Assembly: GCA_016718565.1 (NCBI GenBank)
Contig: JADKCZ010000018.1
Coordinates: 583,001-647,000 of the forward strand
From: Anaeromyxobacter sp.
GTDB taxonomy: Bacteria; Myxococcota; Myxococcia; Myxococcales; Anaeromyxobacteraceae
Direction: 5' to 3'
DNA: 64,000 nt
The position numbers and the translations under genes are program-made. Below, one piece after another: positions 57,836 through 64,000 of the stretch. Under the pieces are notes generated by a model that was not told the DNA's origin, did not search any database, and saw only the letters and a program-made list of their open reading frames with translations. Each line of letters opens with the position of its first letter. The first letter of the stretch is position 1.

Positions 57836-57964
57836 CCTGGGTTCTCCCCTGAAGCGAAATGTTGGTGGATGAGTCGGACGTTGACGTAGCAACGGTCGTG
57901 CCCAGCCGCGACGCGTCAGGACCGTGACGAAACACCCGGATGCGCCCAGTTTGAGTGTGTGTGC

Positions 57965-57991
57965 AATGTACCCCTGGGAGGGGCTGGTCAA
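57965..57991 (-). promoter_or_regulatory. Possible promoter of the decaheme cytochrome gene
   Basis: On the minus strand TTGACC (57986-57991) and TACATT (57965-57970) are 15 bases apart, about 130 bases upstream of the ATG. The -35 matches 5 of 6 and the -10 matches 4 of 6; the spacing is short. A CCCCTGGGAGGGG dyad lies between the boxes. Confidence 0.3.
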
Positions 57992-58064
57992 ATCACCCAC
58001 CCACCCCTGCGCCAGGTGCCCCAACTCACACGCATGGGGCTGTGCGCAGCCGCCCACAGAATCG

Positions 58065-58092
58065 TTTCATCGACCCGTAATCAGGGTATAAT
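58065..58092 (+). promoter_or_regulatory. Possible promoter of the small membrane protein gene
   Basis: A perfect TATAAT (58087-58092) lies 16 bases downstream of TTTCAT (58065-58070), in a locally AT-richer stretch that stands out in this GC-rich DNA. It would start transcription about 100 bases upstream of the gene at 58202. The 366-bp spacer 57836-58201 otherwise holds no recognisable gene. Confidence 0.45.
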
Positions 58093-58201
58093 TTGGGTGT
58101 CCACCCGCGTGCTCTGCGGCGCAGTCCGGCGACGCGGCGCAGGGGCTGCGCGGGAGCGCGCAGGCCACCTGTTCGGCGTCGGGCTCGACTAGTATGCGCC
58201 G

Positions 58202-58360
58202 ATGCTTCGCCTCGGCTGGCCGGCGGTGATCCTCGGCGTCCTCTTCATCGGACTCCTGGCTCGCCGCCCCGGGCTCCTCTTCTCCCGCGCCTTCTTCCCC
58301 GTGCTCCTGCTCATGGGGATCGTGCTCCTCATCGGCTACCGGCGCCGCGGCCGGCGGTGA
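58202..58360 (+). CDS. Small membrane protein, 52 residues
   Basis: A 52-residue hydrophobic protein with two membrane segments: residues 5-19 (GWPAVILGVLFIGLL) and 29-46 (FFPVLLLMGIVLLIGY), separated by an Arg/Pro loop. It ends in a basic tail RRRGRR. It would be a helical hairpin with the basic tail in the cytoplasm. The ATG at 58202 is the only usable start, lying about 110 bases downstream of a clear TATAAT. No family is recognised. Confidence 0.55.
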   Translation: MLRLGWPAVILGVLFIGLLARRPGLLFSRAFFPVLLLMGIVLLIGYRRRGRR

Positions 58361-58420
58361 GCCGCGGGGACGGTGCGCGGAACCGGTGCGCTCCGCCTCC
58401 CCCGGCGCTACCATGACGCC

Positions 58421-58567
58421 GTGCGACTCCTGAACGCCTTCCGCATCGACGCCCCGCTCCCGCCCAGCGGCCTCACCCGCTGGGCCACCATCCTCGGCAT
58501 GGCCTTCGGCGGCCTGGTGGCCATGCTGGTGGTGGTGTTCATGGGCGTGCTGCTGTTCTCCGGGTGA
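58421..58567 (+). CDS. Small membrane protein, 48 residues
   Basis: A 48-residue protein from GTG 58421. It has an amphipathic N-terminus (LLNAFRIDAPLPPSGLTRWA) and one strong membrane helix at about residues 22-46 (TILGMAFGGLVAMLVVVFMG...). It lies 60 bases after the preceding small gene on the same strand and is convergent with the hybrid kinase gene. I do not recognise a family. The start could also be one of the upstream codons in the same open frame. Confidence 0.5.
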   Translation: MRLLNAFRIDAPLPPSGLTRWATILGMAFGGLVAMLVVVFMGVLLFSG

Positions 58568-58593
58568 CGCTGGCGCGCCGGCGCCGGGCCCCG

Positions 58594-60288
58594 CTACGGG
58601 GTGGCCGGCGGCGCGGCGTCGGCCGGCAGGGTCGCCACGCCGGCCCGCAGCGTCTCGCCCACCACCCGCCGCAGCAGGTCGGTGGGGAACGGCTTCTCCA
58701 GCACCGGGTTGGGCACCGACGCCAGGAAGGCGCGCGAGGTCTCGTGCAGCGCGCCGCCGGTGACGAAGACCATCCTGCCGGCCGCGGCGGGGTCGGCGCG
58801 CAGCAGCGCCGCGTGCAGGTCCATGCCGGTCATGCCGGGCATCATCAGGTCGCAGAGGATGACGTCCACGACGGGCTGCTGCCCGAGGCGCGCCAGCGCC
58901 GCCGCCCCGGACTCCACCACCTCGACGTCGTGCTGGGTCCCCAGGAGGCGCCGCATGGTCTTGCCGACGTAGGGCTCGTCGTCCACCACCAGCACCCGGG
59001 CGCGCGGCCCGGGCGGCGCCGAGGCCGCCGCGCTGGTCGCCGCGGGGCGGTGCGCCACCGGGGCCTGCGGCAGGAGGACGGTGAAGGTGGTGCCCCGGCC
59101 GGACCGGGCGCCCACCGTGATCTCACCCCCCATGGCCGCCACCGTCCGCTGGCAGATGGCCAGGCCCAGCCCGGTCCCCTCCCCGGCCGGCCTGGTGGTG
59201 AAGAACGGGACGAAGATGTGCGGCAGCACCTCGGGCGGGATGCCGGCGCCGGTGTCGCTCACCTCGATGCGGACGCGCCCGTCGAGCTCGATGCCGGTGG
59301 CCACCCGGACCACGTTGGCCTCGGGTCGCCCCGGCCCGATGGCGTGGCTGGCGTTCACCAGCAGGTTGACGAACACCTGGCCCAGCCGGGCGGGATCGCC
59401 CAGCACCGGCGGCACCGCCGCCAGCTCCGCCTTCACCTCGGCGCACGGGCGCAGCACGCCGGCCGTCAGGTTGAGCGCCGAGCGGAGCGCCGCCGCCACG
59501 TCCACCGGCTCGTGCCGGTCGTCGCCCTGGCGCGAGAGGGCGCGCAGGTCGCCCACGATCTGCCGGACCCGGGCGGCCCCCTCGTTGGCCTCGTCGAGCG
59601 CCTGGCGGGCCTGGGTCAGCGCCTCGGGCGGCGTGCCCGCCCCGGCGCTCAGGGCCTCGCGGGCGAAGCCCAGGTTGCCCATCACGTAGGCCAGCGGGTT
59701 GTTGATCTCGTGGGCCACCCCGGCCGCCAGCGCGCCGAGCGAGGCCATGCGGTCGGCCACCGCCAGGCGGGCCTGCAGCTCGGTGCGCTCGGAGACGTCC
59801 TCGATGATCCCCACGGCGTGGTGGAAGGTCCGGCCCGGGCCGCGGATGGCCGAGGTGGTGTAGCGCAGGTGGACGACGCCGCCGTCCTTGCGCAGGTAGC
59901 GCCGCTCCATGGCGTTCTGGTCGCGGTCGCCGCGCACCAGCGCGGCGAAGGCGGCCAGGCTGCCGGCGCGGTCCTCGGGGTGGAGCAGGTCCTGGAAGCG
60001 GAGCGCCGCCAGCTCCTGGCGCGTGTAGCCCAGCATCCGGCAGAGCGCGTCGTTCACCTCCACCAGGCGGCCGCCGGCGTCCACCAGGGCCATCCCCACC
60101 CCGGCGCCGTGGAAGGCGGCGGTGAAGCGGGCCTCGCTCTCGCGCCGGGCGGACTCGACCAGCGCCTGCGCTTCCCCCGAGGTGCCGGAGGCGGCGACCG
60201 CCTCCAGGGCGCGGCGCAGCCGCCGCTCCCGGACGGCGAGCGCCAGCCCGAGGGCGGCCAGGCCGAGGGTGAGGAGGTGCCAGACCAT
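58594..60288 (-). CDS. PAS-sensor hybrid histidine kinase with C-terminal receiver
   Basis: A 564-residue protein from ATG 60288. An N-terminal hydrophobic segment (residues 2-18, VWHLLTLGLAALGLAL) suggests a membrane anchor. A PAS domain (about 45-170) contains LVEVNDALCRMLGYTRQEL and a PAC-type end IIEDVSERTELQ. The HisKA helix has the phospho-His in GVAHEINNPLAYV. HATPase_c motifs are NLLVNASHAI (N-box), DTGAGIPPEVL (G1), FFTTRPAGEGTGLGLAI (F/G2) and GRGTTFTVLLP. The receiver domain (about 430-550) has VLVVDDEP, the acceptor Asp in ILCDLMMPGMTG and the Lys in EKPFP. It probably feeds a phosphorelay; no cognate regulator is adjacent. Confidence 0.93.
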   Translation of the reverse strand: MVWHLLTLGLAALGLALAVRERRLRRALEAVAASGTSGEAQALVESARRESEARFTAAFHGAGVGMALVDAGGRLVEVNDALCRMLGYTRQELAALRFQDLLHPEDRAGSLAAFAALVRGDRDQNAMERRYLRKDGGVVHLRYTTSAIRGPGRTFHHAVGIIEDVSERTELQARLAVADRMASLGALAAGVAHEINNPLAYVMGNLGFAREALSAGAGTPPEALTQARQALDEANEGAARVRQIVGDLRALSRQGDDRHEPVDVAAALRSALNLTAGVLRPCAEVKAELAAVPPVLGDPARLGQVFVNLLVNASHAIGPGRPEANVVRVATGIELDGRVRIEVSDTGAGIPPEVLPHIFVPFFTTRPAGEGTGLGLAICQRTVAAMGGEITVGARSGRGTTFTVLLPQAPVAHRPAATSAAASAPPGPRARVLVVDDEPYVGKTMRRLLGTQHDVEVVESGAAALARLGQQPVVDVILCDLMMPGMTGMDLHAALLRADPAAAGRMVFVTGGALHETSRAFLASVPNPVLEKPFPTDLLRRVVGETLRAGVATLPADAAPPATP

Positions 60289-60409
60289 CGCGGCGATGCT
60301 AGCAGGACCGGTGCACCGGTCCGCGCAGGACGGCCGGCGAGCCCCGTGTGGGCGTGCGCGCCACCGGACAGGGCTGGCCGCGGCGACCCCGGGCCGGCAG
60401 ACTGCCGCC

Positions 60410-60835
60410 ATGCCAGCGCCCTCCGACCTCCCCGCCGCCCTGGCGGCCCTGTGTGGCCGGCCGCCGCTGACCGAGCCACCGCCGGACGCCGGGACCTGGC
60501 GCGAGGCCGCCGCCGCCCTGGGAGCGCCCCGCCCCCTGCAGGACGAGGCCCGCTGGTGGCGAGCCCTGGAGCGCGGCCGCGCCGGCGACTGGGAGGCGGT
60601 GGGGACGCTGGCCGAGGCCGGCCTGGGCGAGCCGTACTCCCCACGCGAGGCGCTTCGGCTGGCGGCGCTCCACTGCCTCTCGGGCAGCGTCGCGGAGGCC
60701 GAGCACGTCCTCTCGCAGCTGGTGCAGCTGCACGGCGACCCGGGGCTGCCGGGCCAGGTGGCCGCCTGGTGCGAGCGCGAGGGGCTGCTGGCGGCGGCGG
60801 CCCGGCTGCGGGCCGGCGCGGCCGGCCCTGCCTAG
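60410..60835 (+). CDS. Hypothetical protein, 141 residues
   Basis: A soluble, helix-rich, Ala/Leu/Arg-rich protein. The ATG at 60410 is the first start in frame close to the coding-like region. The second half (REALRLAALHCLSGSVAEAEHVLSQLVQLHGDPG) looks like one TPR/SEL1-like helical pair. There is no signal peptide or membrane segment. It is divergent from the hybrid kinase (start 60288), with a 121-bp spacer, and its last four bases overlap the next, convergent gene. Function unknown. Confidence 0.62.
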   Translation: MPAPSDLPAALAALCGRPPLTEPPPDAGTWREAAAALGAPRPLQDEARWWRALERGRAGDWEAVGTLAEAGLGEPYSPREALRLAALHCLSGSVAEAEHVLSQLVQLHGDPGLPGQVAAWCEREGLLAAAARLRAGAAGPA

Positions 60836-61653
60836 CGGAGCGCCTGCTCCGGCGCCGCCGGCAGCCCGGCCACCTTGAGCGGCTGGATCACCCAGACCGC
60901 CAGCGGCGTGCCCTCGGGGTCGAGCCCCGGGTCCCAGCGGCAGGCCTCGAAGGCCGCCACCACCGCCCGCTCGACCTCCGGTGCCACCGGGGCCAGGAAG
61001 GAGAACTGGCGCACCGAGCCGTCGCGCATGACGGCGAACTTCACCTTGTTGTCGAGGCCGGCCACCTCGGTGTGGCGGCGCAGGGCGACCTGCAGGCAGG
61101 CCGGGTCGGCCAGCGTGGGGCGCCGGTAGGCCGCCGCCCGCTCGCTCCGCAGGTCGAGGCTGGCGCCGCCGAAGGGCACGGGCGGGGGCGCCAGTCCGGG
61201 ACCGACGGGCCCGGCGGACGGCCGGGCGGCCAGCCCCGCGCCACGGCCCTTCACCTTGACCGGCTGCGTGACGCGCACCACCAGCGGCTTGCCGGCGGGA
61301 TCGAGCCCCTGGCTCCACGGACAGGCCGTGAAGGCCGTCCGCACCGCCAGCTCCATCCGCGGCGGGGGCGGCGGCGAGAAGGTCAGGTCGGTCAGGCTGC
61401 CGTCGCGCTGCACCGTGAAGGCCACCTTGCCGTCGAACCCGGCGGCGGCGGGCTGCTCCTCCAGCCGCTCCACCAGGCAGGCGGCGTTGGCCAGCCGCGG
61501 CCTGGTGTAGCCGTCGGCGAAGTCGCCTTCGAGGTGGATGGCGACGACGCCCTCCAGGCCCCCGTCGGCGGCGGCGGGCCGGGGCGCGAGCGACGCGGCG
61601 GCCAGGGTGGTGAGGGCGACGGCGGTGACGGCGAGCCTGCTGCGACGTGGCAT
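60832..61653 (-). CDS. Secreted protein with two tandem TonB-C-like domains
   Basis: A 273-residue exported protein. The ATG at 61653 has GGGAG eight bases upstream and opens a signal peptide (MPRRSRLAVTAVALTTLAAASLAPRPAAA). Two ~90-residue units follow, with the same plan. Unit 1 (about 48-145): YTRPRLANAACL, GKVAFTVQRDGSLTDLTF, AFTACPWSQGLDPAGKPL, VVRVTQPVKVKG. Unit 2 (about 175-262): YRRPTLADPACL, NKVKFAVMRDGSVRQFSF, AFEACRWDPGLDPEGTPL, AVWVIQPLKVAG. Each repeat has two Cys, probably a disulphide, and the VKF-RDGS-LS core of the TonB C-terminal fold. There is no TonB anchor. Function unknown. Confidence 0.78.
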   Translation of the reverse strand: MPRRSRLAVTAVALTTLAAASLAPRPAAADGGLEGVVAIHLEGDFADGYTRPRLANAACLVERLEEQPAAAGFDGKVAFTVQRDGSLTDLTFSPPPPPRMELAVRTAFTACPWSQGLDPAGKPLVVRVTQPVKVKGRGAGLAARPSAGPVGPGLAPPPVPFGGASLDLRSERAAAYRRPTLADPACLQVALRRHTEVAGLDNKVKFAVMRDGSVRQFSFLAPVAPEVERAVVAAFEACRWDPGLDPEGTPLAVWVIQPLKVAGLPAAPEQALR

Positions 61654-61679
61654 GGGAACGCTCCCTGCCAGCGAAGGTA

Positions 61680-63239
61680 TCACCGCGCCGCGGGCGGCCG
61701 CAGCGCCGTCGGCGCGGGACACGCTGGCCTGGCGTCAGGCCTCTGGCCCGGCGGCTCGCCCTCCTCGAGCAGCCAGAGGTTGACCCTGGCGCGCGGGTGG
61801 CCTGGCTCGAGCCGGAGCGCCTCCAGGAAGGCCCGGCGGGCCTCCTCGAGGCGGCAGGCGGCCGAGTACGCCAGGCCGAGGTTGTTGTGGGCGCGGGCGT
61901 TCCTCGGCGCCTGTGCCACCACATCGGACCAGAAGGTGAGCTCGTCGGCGTAGACCAGGCTGCGCCGGGCCGTCAGGGCGCCCAGCCAGAGCACCAGCCC
62001 GGCCGCACCCACCGCCGCCGCGCCGCGCCGCCACCCCGGCGCCGCCAGCCAGGCCGACAGCGCGCGCCCCGCCAGCCAGGCCGGTCCGAGCAAGGCCAGG
62101 TAGAGCTGCCGATGGTTGGCCACCTCCGGCCGCGGCAGGAGCCACCCGGTGGGCGGGAGCCACAGCAGGCACCAGAGGACCGCCAGCCCGGCGGCCCGGC
62201 GGCCCGGCCGGGCGGCGCGGCCCAGCGCGGCCTGGAGCCCGAAAGCCAGGGCCGCCGCCAGCGCGACCGCCGCCAGCGCCGCCACGCCCAGGGCCGCGGC
62301 CGTGGGCGGCGCCGGCGGCCCTGGATCCGCCAGCAGGCGGCCGGGGGCCACGACCTGGCCGGCCAGCCAGGCCAGGCCGCCGAGGTGCGCCACCAGGTTC
62401 TCCACCGGCGGCCGGAGGCCGGCGGCGTGGCTCAGCATGGCGCGGTACGAGGGGGAGGCCAGCGCGGCGCCCGCGGCCAGGGCCACCACCAGCATGTGCG
62501 GAAGCAGGCCGGGGAGCGCGCCGCGCCAGGGGCGGGCGCCCGGGCCCGGCGCGGCCCGCGCCTCGACCGCCGCCAGCAGGAGCAGGGCCAGCGGCAGGAC
62601 CGCCGCGGTCTCCTTCACGCCGAGCGAGGCGAGGAGCAGCAGCGGCGAGAGCAACGCCGAGAGCCAGGGCCGCCCGCGCGCCCGGCCCTCCAGCCAGGCC
62701 AGCAGGCTGCCCAGCGCCAGCAGGGCCGCCAGCGCGCTGGAGCGCCCGGAGAGGTAGGTGACGGCCTCGGTCTGCACCGGGTGCAGCGCCAGCAGCAGCG
62801 CGCCGAGGAGGGCGGCAGGAGGGACCGACCGCGACCGCGACCCCTCCCCTGCGAACCAGCCCTCCAGCACCACCAGCAACCGGAGCGCCAGCAGGGTCGC
62901 GCCCAGGTGGATGGCCAGGTTCACCGCGTGGAAGCCCGCCAGCCCCAGCCCGGCCTGGTGGTTCCAGGCGAAGCTCAGCCCGAGCAGCGGCCGCAGCGCC
63001 GGCTGGGCCGCCCACCAGGCCCGCAGCGACTGGACCCTCGGGTCCAGCACGATGACGTTCCAGTCGTCGAACTGGAAGGCGCCGGCGAACGAGGTGGCGT
63101 AGGCCGCCGCCACCGCGGCGACCAGGAGCCCTGCGGCGAGCGCCGGCGACAGTCCGCCAGGCGGCGGGCGCCCGGCCGGTGCCAGGTCCGCCGCGCCGGT
63201 CGGCGGAGGGCGCGGCGGCGCGGGGCCGTCCTCACCCAC
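61680..63239 (-). CDS. Polytopic membrane protein with TPR tail (TMTC/GT-C like)
   Basis: A 519-residue protein from GTG 63239, overlapping the D,D-carboxypeptidase stop by eight bases. It has about eleven membrane helices. The first luminal/periplasmic loop has the acidic pair in FQFDDWNVIV, the GT-C glycosyltransferase hallmark of TMTC-type proteins. Further features are FHAVNLAIHLGATLLALRLL and LHPVQTEAVTYLSGRSSALAAL. The C-terminal ~75 residues are about two TPR motifs (NARAHNNLGLAYSAACRLEEARRAF). Such proteins are predicted lipid-linked-sugar-dependent O-glycosyltransferases. The acceptor and sugar are unknown. Confidence 0.87.
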   Translation of the reverse strand: MGEDGPAPPRPPPTGAADLAPAGRPPPGGLSPALAAGLLVAAVAAAYATSFAGAFQFDDWNVIVLDPRVQSLRAWWAAQPALRPLLGLSFAWNHQAGLGLAGFHAVNLAIHLGATLLALRLLVVLEGWFAGEGSRSRSVPPAALLGALLLALHPVQTEAVTYLSGRSSALAALLALGSLLAWLEGRARGRPWLSALLSPLLLLASLGVKETAAVLPLALLLLAAVEARAAPGPGARPWRGALPGLLPHMLVVALAAGAALASPSYRAMLSHAAGLRPPVENLVAHLGGLAWLAGQVVAPGRLLADPGPPAPPTAAALGVAALAAVALAAALAFGLQAALGRAARPGRRAAGLAVLWCLLWLPPTGWLLPRPEVANHRQLYLALLGPAWLAGRALSAWLAAPGWRRGAAAVGAAGLVLWLGALTARRSLVYADELTFWSDVVAQAPRNARAHNNLGLAYSAACRLEEARRAFLEALRLEPGHPRARVNLWLLEEGEPPGQRPDARPACPAPTALRPPAAR

Positions 63240-64000
63240 CGCGGCCGGCCTCGGCGAAGGCCTTCTCGACCAGGCCGGCCGCCGCCCACCAGCGATCGGC
63301 CGCGTCGAGCAGCACCACCAGCAGCTCCACGCCGTCGCGCTCCACCAGCGCCACCACGCAGCGCCCGGCCGCCGCCGTGTAGCCGGTCTTGACCCCGCGC
63401 GCCCCGCGCAGCCGCCCGAGCAGCGCGTTGGTGGTCCGCAGGGACAGCACCCGGCCGGCCAGGGTGCGCAGCGTGACCGCCTCCAGCGCCGCCAGGCGCC
63501 GCACCTCGGGCTGGGCCAGCGCCGCCCGCGTCAGCGCCAGGAGGTCGCGCGCCGAGGAGCGGTGTCCCGGGCCGTCGTGGCCGCAGGCATTCTCGAAGCG
63601 GGTGGCGGCCAGCCCCAGCGCCTGGGCCCGGGCGTTCATGCGGGCCACGAAGGCCGGCTCGTCACCGGCCAGGTGCTCGGCCAGCGCCAGGCAGGCGTCG
63701 TTGGCGGAGGCCACCAGGGTGGCGGCCAGGAGGTCGCCGGCCGCCAGGCGCTCGCCCCGGCGCAGCCCGGCGCGGGTGCCGCCGGCCCGCGCCGCCCGGG
63801 CGCTCACGTCCACCGGCGCCGCCGCGTCCCAGGGCCCCTCCAGCGCCACCAGGGCGGTCATGATCTTGGTGAGCGAGGCCGGCGGGCGGGCGCCGCCCGC
63901 GTCGCGGCCCCAGAGCTCCCGGCCGTCGAGCGCCACCAGGTAGGCGGCCGCCGCACGCGGGAAGCGGTCGGTCGGCTCGGCCGCGCCTGCCGCGCCGGCC
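63232..64000 (-). CDS. D-alanyl-D-alanine carboxypeptidase (peptidase S11), 5' end outside window
   Basis: A partial gene; its start lies beyond 64000, so the signal peptide and N-terminus are missing. The 255 residues seen hold the S11 motifs: SLTK (catalytic Ser and Lys, in PASLTKIMTALV), SAN (VASANDACLALAEHLAG, the S-x-N motif) and KTG (GVKTGYTAAAG). These make it a DacA/DacD-type low-molecular-mass PBP that trims the terminal D-Ala of peptidoglycan peptides. The usual C-terminal amphipathic anchor region is short or absent: the protein ends soon after WWAAAGLVEKAFAEAGRGG. It is translationally coupled to the TMTC-like gene. Confidence 0.92.
   Translation of the reverse strand, partial: AGAAGAAEPTDRFPRAAAAYLVALDGRELWGRDAGGARPPASLTKIMTALVALEGPWDAAAPVDVSARAARAGGTRAGLRRGERLAAGDLLAATLVASANDACLALAEHLAGDEPAFVARMNARAQALGLAATRFENACGHDGPGHRSSARDLLALTRAALAQPEVRRLAALEAVTLRTLAGRVLSLRTTNALLGRLRGARGVKTGYTAAAGRCVVALVERDGVELLVVLLDAADRWWAAAGLVEKAFAEAGRGG

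Overview
The window is a very GC-rich (by eye well above 70%) bacterial chromosome segment. Its gene content points to a metal-respiring member of the Myxococcota, most like Anaeromyxobacter. The evidence is a decaheme OmcA/MtrC-type surface cytochrome, a second multiheme cytochrome, a protein with an AgmX/PglI-like C-terminus as in myxobacterial motility/envelope systems, an oxygen-tolerant type 2-oxoacid:ferredoxin oxidoreductase, and many signalling proteins (GAF, HDOD, hybrid histidine kinase, CheY-like). The species assignment is an inference from gene content. I saw no tRNA, rRNA, insertion sequence, phage gene or CRISPR array.

Layout. 0-3 kb: partial TrmJ-like RNA methyltransferase, tetraheme cytochrome, GNAT acetyltransferase, a small orphan gene, rsmE. 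3-10 kb: a very large DUF3857/transglutaminase/TPR protein, a class V aminotransferase, an MFS transporter and a lone receiver domain. 10.3-14.6 kb: a three-gene MacAB-like ABC exporter on the minus strand. 14.7-18.6 kb: a lipoprotein, a CBS-pair protein and the three-subunit proton-translocating transhydrogenase operon pntAA-pntAB-pntB. 18.6-26.7 kb: a repeat-bearing spacer, a coiled-coil microprotein, quinone oxidoreductase, korA-korB and pyruvate carboxylase. 26.8-36.8 kb: two hemerythrins, a giant FAD/Fe-S dehydrogenase (DUF3683), and a DUF2339-DUF3999 membrane pair that carries two copies of the same hexanucleotide repeat tract.

36.8-47.8 kb is the most interesting part. An AgmX-like protein is divergent from a tight five-gene operon. 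The operon encodes a transglutaminase-DUF2126 fusion, a second stand-alone DUF2126 protein, a circularly permuted ATP-grasp, an alpha-E protein, and an NTN-type class II amidotransferase-like domain fused to a second transglutaminase. This matches the bacterial peptide-tagging/amidoligase system predicted by comparative genomics (Iyer, Aravind and colleagues, 2009), which as far as I know has no experimentally assigned function. The copy here is unusual in having duplicated the GS-like ligase, and its NTN domain lacks the expected nucleophile.

47.8-64 kb: a triple-GAF protein, a secreted nuclease-like protein, an HDOD protein, rsgA, a class II photolyase translationally coupled to a TudS-YbgA fusion, and the decaheme cytochrome with a collagen-like stalk and a textbook terminator. 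Then come two tiny membrane proteins, a PAS hybrid histidine kinase, a duplicated-domain secreted protein, a TMTC-like membrane/TPR protein and a partial D,D-carboxypeptidase.

Many long open frames on the opposite strand are codon-bias shadows of high-GC genes and are left out. Stretches without a gene are short; the only two over 300 bases (18553-18925 and 57836-58201) are described under the repeat, terminator and promoter entries.
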